This document shows, piece by piece, positions 5,182-6,470 of a DNA stretch of 6,470 nucleotides (position 1 is its first letter; each line of letters opens with the position of its first letter). The stretch spans positions 1 to 6,470 of the forward strand of contig CAUJGI010000531.1 in assembly GCA_963169155.1 (NCBI GenBank), written 5' to 3'. A program made the translations under genes and the position numbers. The notes under the pieces were generated by a model, which saw only the letters and a list, made by a program, of their open reading frames with translations, made no database searches and was not told the DNA's origin. The stretch comes from Chloroflexota bacterium. GTDB taxonomy: Bacteria > Chloroflexota > Anaerolineae > Promineifilales > Promineifilaceae.

Positions 5182-5194
5182 CCACAAAACACCC

Positions 5195-6470
5195 ATGGAT
5201 ATTTCAAAACTTTCCCTAGTTGAATTGCGGACTGCGCTGCGGCGTGGCGAAATTAGCAGTGTTGCCGTCACTGAAGCAATGCTGGATCGCATCGTTGAAG
5301 TGGACAACGACCTGCAAAGCTATCTCACGATTACCGATGAGATGGCACTGGCGCAGGCCAAAGCGGCCGATGCGCGGCTGGCCAACGGCGAGAGCACGCC
5401 GCTGCTGGGCGTGCCGGTGGCCGTCAAAGACATCATCTGCACCGAGGGGGTGCCGACGACGGCGGGCAGCAAAATCCTGGAAGGCTTTGTGCCGCCGTAC
5501 GACGCCTTTGTGGTGCGGCAGTTGAAGGCCGCCGGAGCCGTCATTCTGGGCAAAACCAACACCGACGAGTTTGCCATGGGCTCCTCCACGGAAAACTCGG
5601 CCTACTTCACCACGCGCAATCCGTGGGACCAAGAGCGTGTGCCGGGCGGCAGCAGCGGCGGCAGCGCGGCGGCGGTGGCGGCTGGTCTGGCTTACGGCGC
5701 GCTAGGCACGGACACGGGCGGCAGCGTGCGCCAGCCCGCCTCGTTTTGTGGCATTACGGGATTGAGGCCGACGTACGGCCGTATCTCCCGCTGGGGTGTT
5801 GTGGCCTTTGCTTCCACGCTGGACCAGGTGGGCACGTTTGGTCGCACCGTCGCCGACACCACCGCCCTCTTCCAGGCCATCGCCGGGCACGACCCCAACG
5901 ACAGCACCTCGCTCAACGTGCCCGTGCCCGATTTTGAAGCGGCGCTGACGGGTGACATTAAAGGGCTGCGCGTGGGGGTGCCTAAGGAATATTTTATTGA
6001 AGGGATTGATGTTGAGGTAGAAACGGCCGTGCGCAGCGCCATCGCCAAATTGGAAGAATTGGGCGCACAGATTGTGGAAATTAGCCTGCCGCACACCAGC
6101 TATGCCCTGCCCGTCTACTACCTTATCGCTCCCGCCGAAGCCAGCGCCAACCTGGCCCGCTACGACGGCATCCGCTTTGGCCCGCGCGTGACCGGCAGCG
6201 ACATGATCGACAGCGTCAAAAAGACGCGTGCCCTGTTTGGCCCGGAGGTCAAGCGGCGCATCATGCTGGGTACCTATGCCCTGAGCGCGGGGTATTATGA
6301 TGAATATTACGGCCGTGCCCTGAAAGTGCGCACGCTGCTCAAGCAAGATTTTCTCAACGCCTTCGAAAAAGTGGACGTGATTGCCACACCTACCTCGCCC
6401 ACCACCGCCTTCAAAATCGGCGAAAACGTGGACGATCCGCTGGCGATGTACCTGCAAGACATCTTCACCC
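5195..6470 (+). CDS. gatA: Asp-tRNA(Asn)/Glu-tRNA(Gln) amidotransferase subunit A (3' end outside window)
   Basis: The glutaminase subunit of GatCAB: an amidase-signature enzyme that frees ammonia from Gln (or Asn) and channels it to GatB for transamidation. The frame is open for 425 codons from ATG 5195 to the window edge; family members have about 480-490 residues, so some 60 are missing. The Ser-cisSer-Lys triad is complete: K78 in VAVKD, S153 in PGGSSGGS (150-157) and the nucleophile S177 in GTDTGGSVRQP (171-181). Other family blocks are GLRPTYGRISRWG (189-201; Trp where Tyr is common), FASTLDQVG (205-213), NDSTSLN (235-241) and RRIMLGTYALSAGYYD (354-369). ATG 5195 opens directly into the typical N-terminal helix, but no Shine-Dalgarno sequence precedes it. 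gatC lies 86 bp upstream and the two are probably co-transcribed, with the repeat hairpin between them. Confidence 0.96.
   Translation, partial: MDISKLSLVELRTALRRGEISSVAVTEAMLDRIVEVDNDLQSYLTITDEMALAQAKAADARLANGESTPLLGVPVAVKDIICTEGVPTTAGSKILEGFVPPYDAFVVRQLKAAGAVILGKTNTDEFAMGSSTENSAYFTTRNPWDQERVPGGSSGGSAAAVAAGLAYGALGTDTGGSVRQPASFCGITGLRPTYGRISRWGVVAFASTLDQVGTFGRTVADTTALFQAIAGHDPNDSTSLNVPVPDFEAALTGDIKGLRVGVPKEYFIEGIDVEVETAVRSAIAKLEELGAQIVEISLPHTSYALPVYYLIAPAEASANLARYDGIRFGPRVTGSDMIDSVKKTRALFGPEVKRRIMLGTYALSAGYYDEYYGRALKVRTLLKQDFLNAFEKVDVIATPTSPTTAFKIGENVDDPLAMYLQDIFT

Noticed and set aside
5702..6457. Open frame of 251 codons on the - strand.
   Set aside because: It is antisense to gatA, in which the complete catalytic triad and family blocks are seen.

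Overview
The window carries five complete protein genes and one cut off by the right edge, all on the + strand. In order they are a DUF952 protein, a compact cytoplasmic GH13 alpha-amylase-family enzyme, a large membrane protein joining a cyclic-nucleotide-binding-like domain to two bacterial PH-like modules, peptide deformylase (def), and gatC then gatA of the tRNA-dependent amidotransferase. No RNA gene, CRISPR array, transposase or phage gene was seen.

Organism: a bacterium of moderate GC content. The GatCAB subunits, the def-gatC-gatA order, the two-module bPH2 membrane protein, the frequent palindrome ACGGCCGT and the repeat-filled gaps suggest a Chloroflexota (Anaerolineae-like) genome, perhaps from an environmental assembly. 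This is inference from style; nothing here fixes the taxon.

Layout: 1-458 holds the DUF952 gene and its leader. 459-803 is the largest gap, with no gene but a dense set of inverted and tandem repeats bounded by a 29-bp imperfect inverted repeat (489-517 / 754-782). 804-2120 is the GH13 enzyme. 2121-2208 contains an extended -10 promoter candidate. 2209-3993 is the CNB/bPH2 membrane protein. 3994-4119 is filled with 7-bp-period repeats that run into a possible promoter for def (4120-4731). 4732-4805 has a second, different 7-bp-period repeat before gatC (4806-5108). 5109-5194 is mostly a long hairpin of GTAATTNN repeats between gatC and gatA (5195 to window end).

How the genes work together: def and gatCA are both translation functions (N-formyl removal; Gln-tRNA/Asn-tRNA formation by transamidation) and plausibly share expression. 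The first three genes have no evident link to translation or to each other. The most unusual signals are at DNA level: 11 copies of ACGGCCGT in about 6.5 kb, in all three codon phases and in non-coding DNA, and short-period repeats of a different consensus in four of the five gaps. At protein level the CNB plus double-bPH2 fusion is the most interesting gene. I found no clear multi-gene novel defence or metabolic system.
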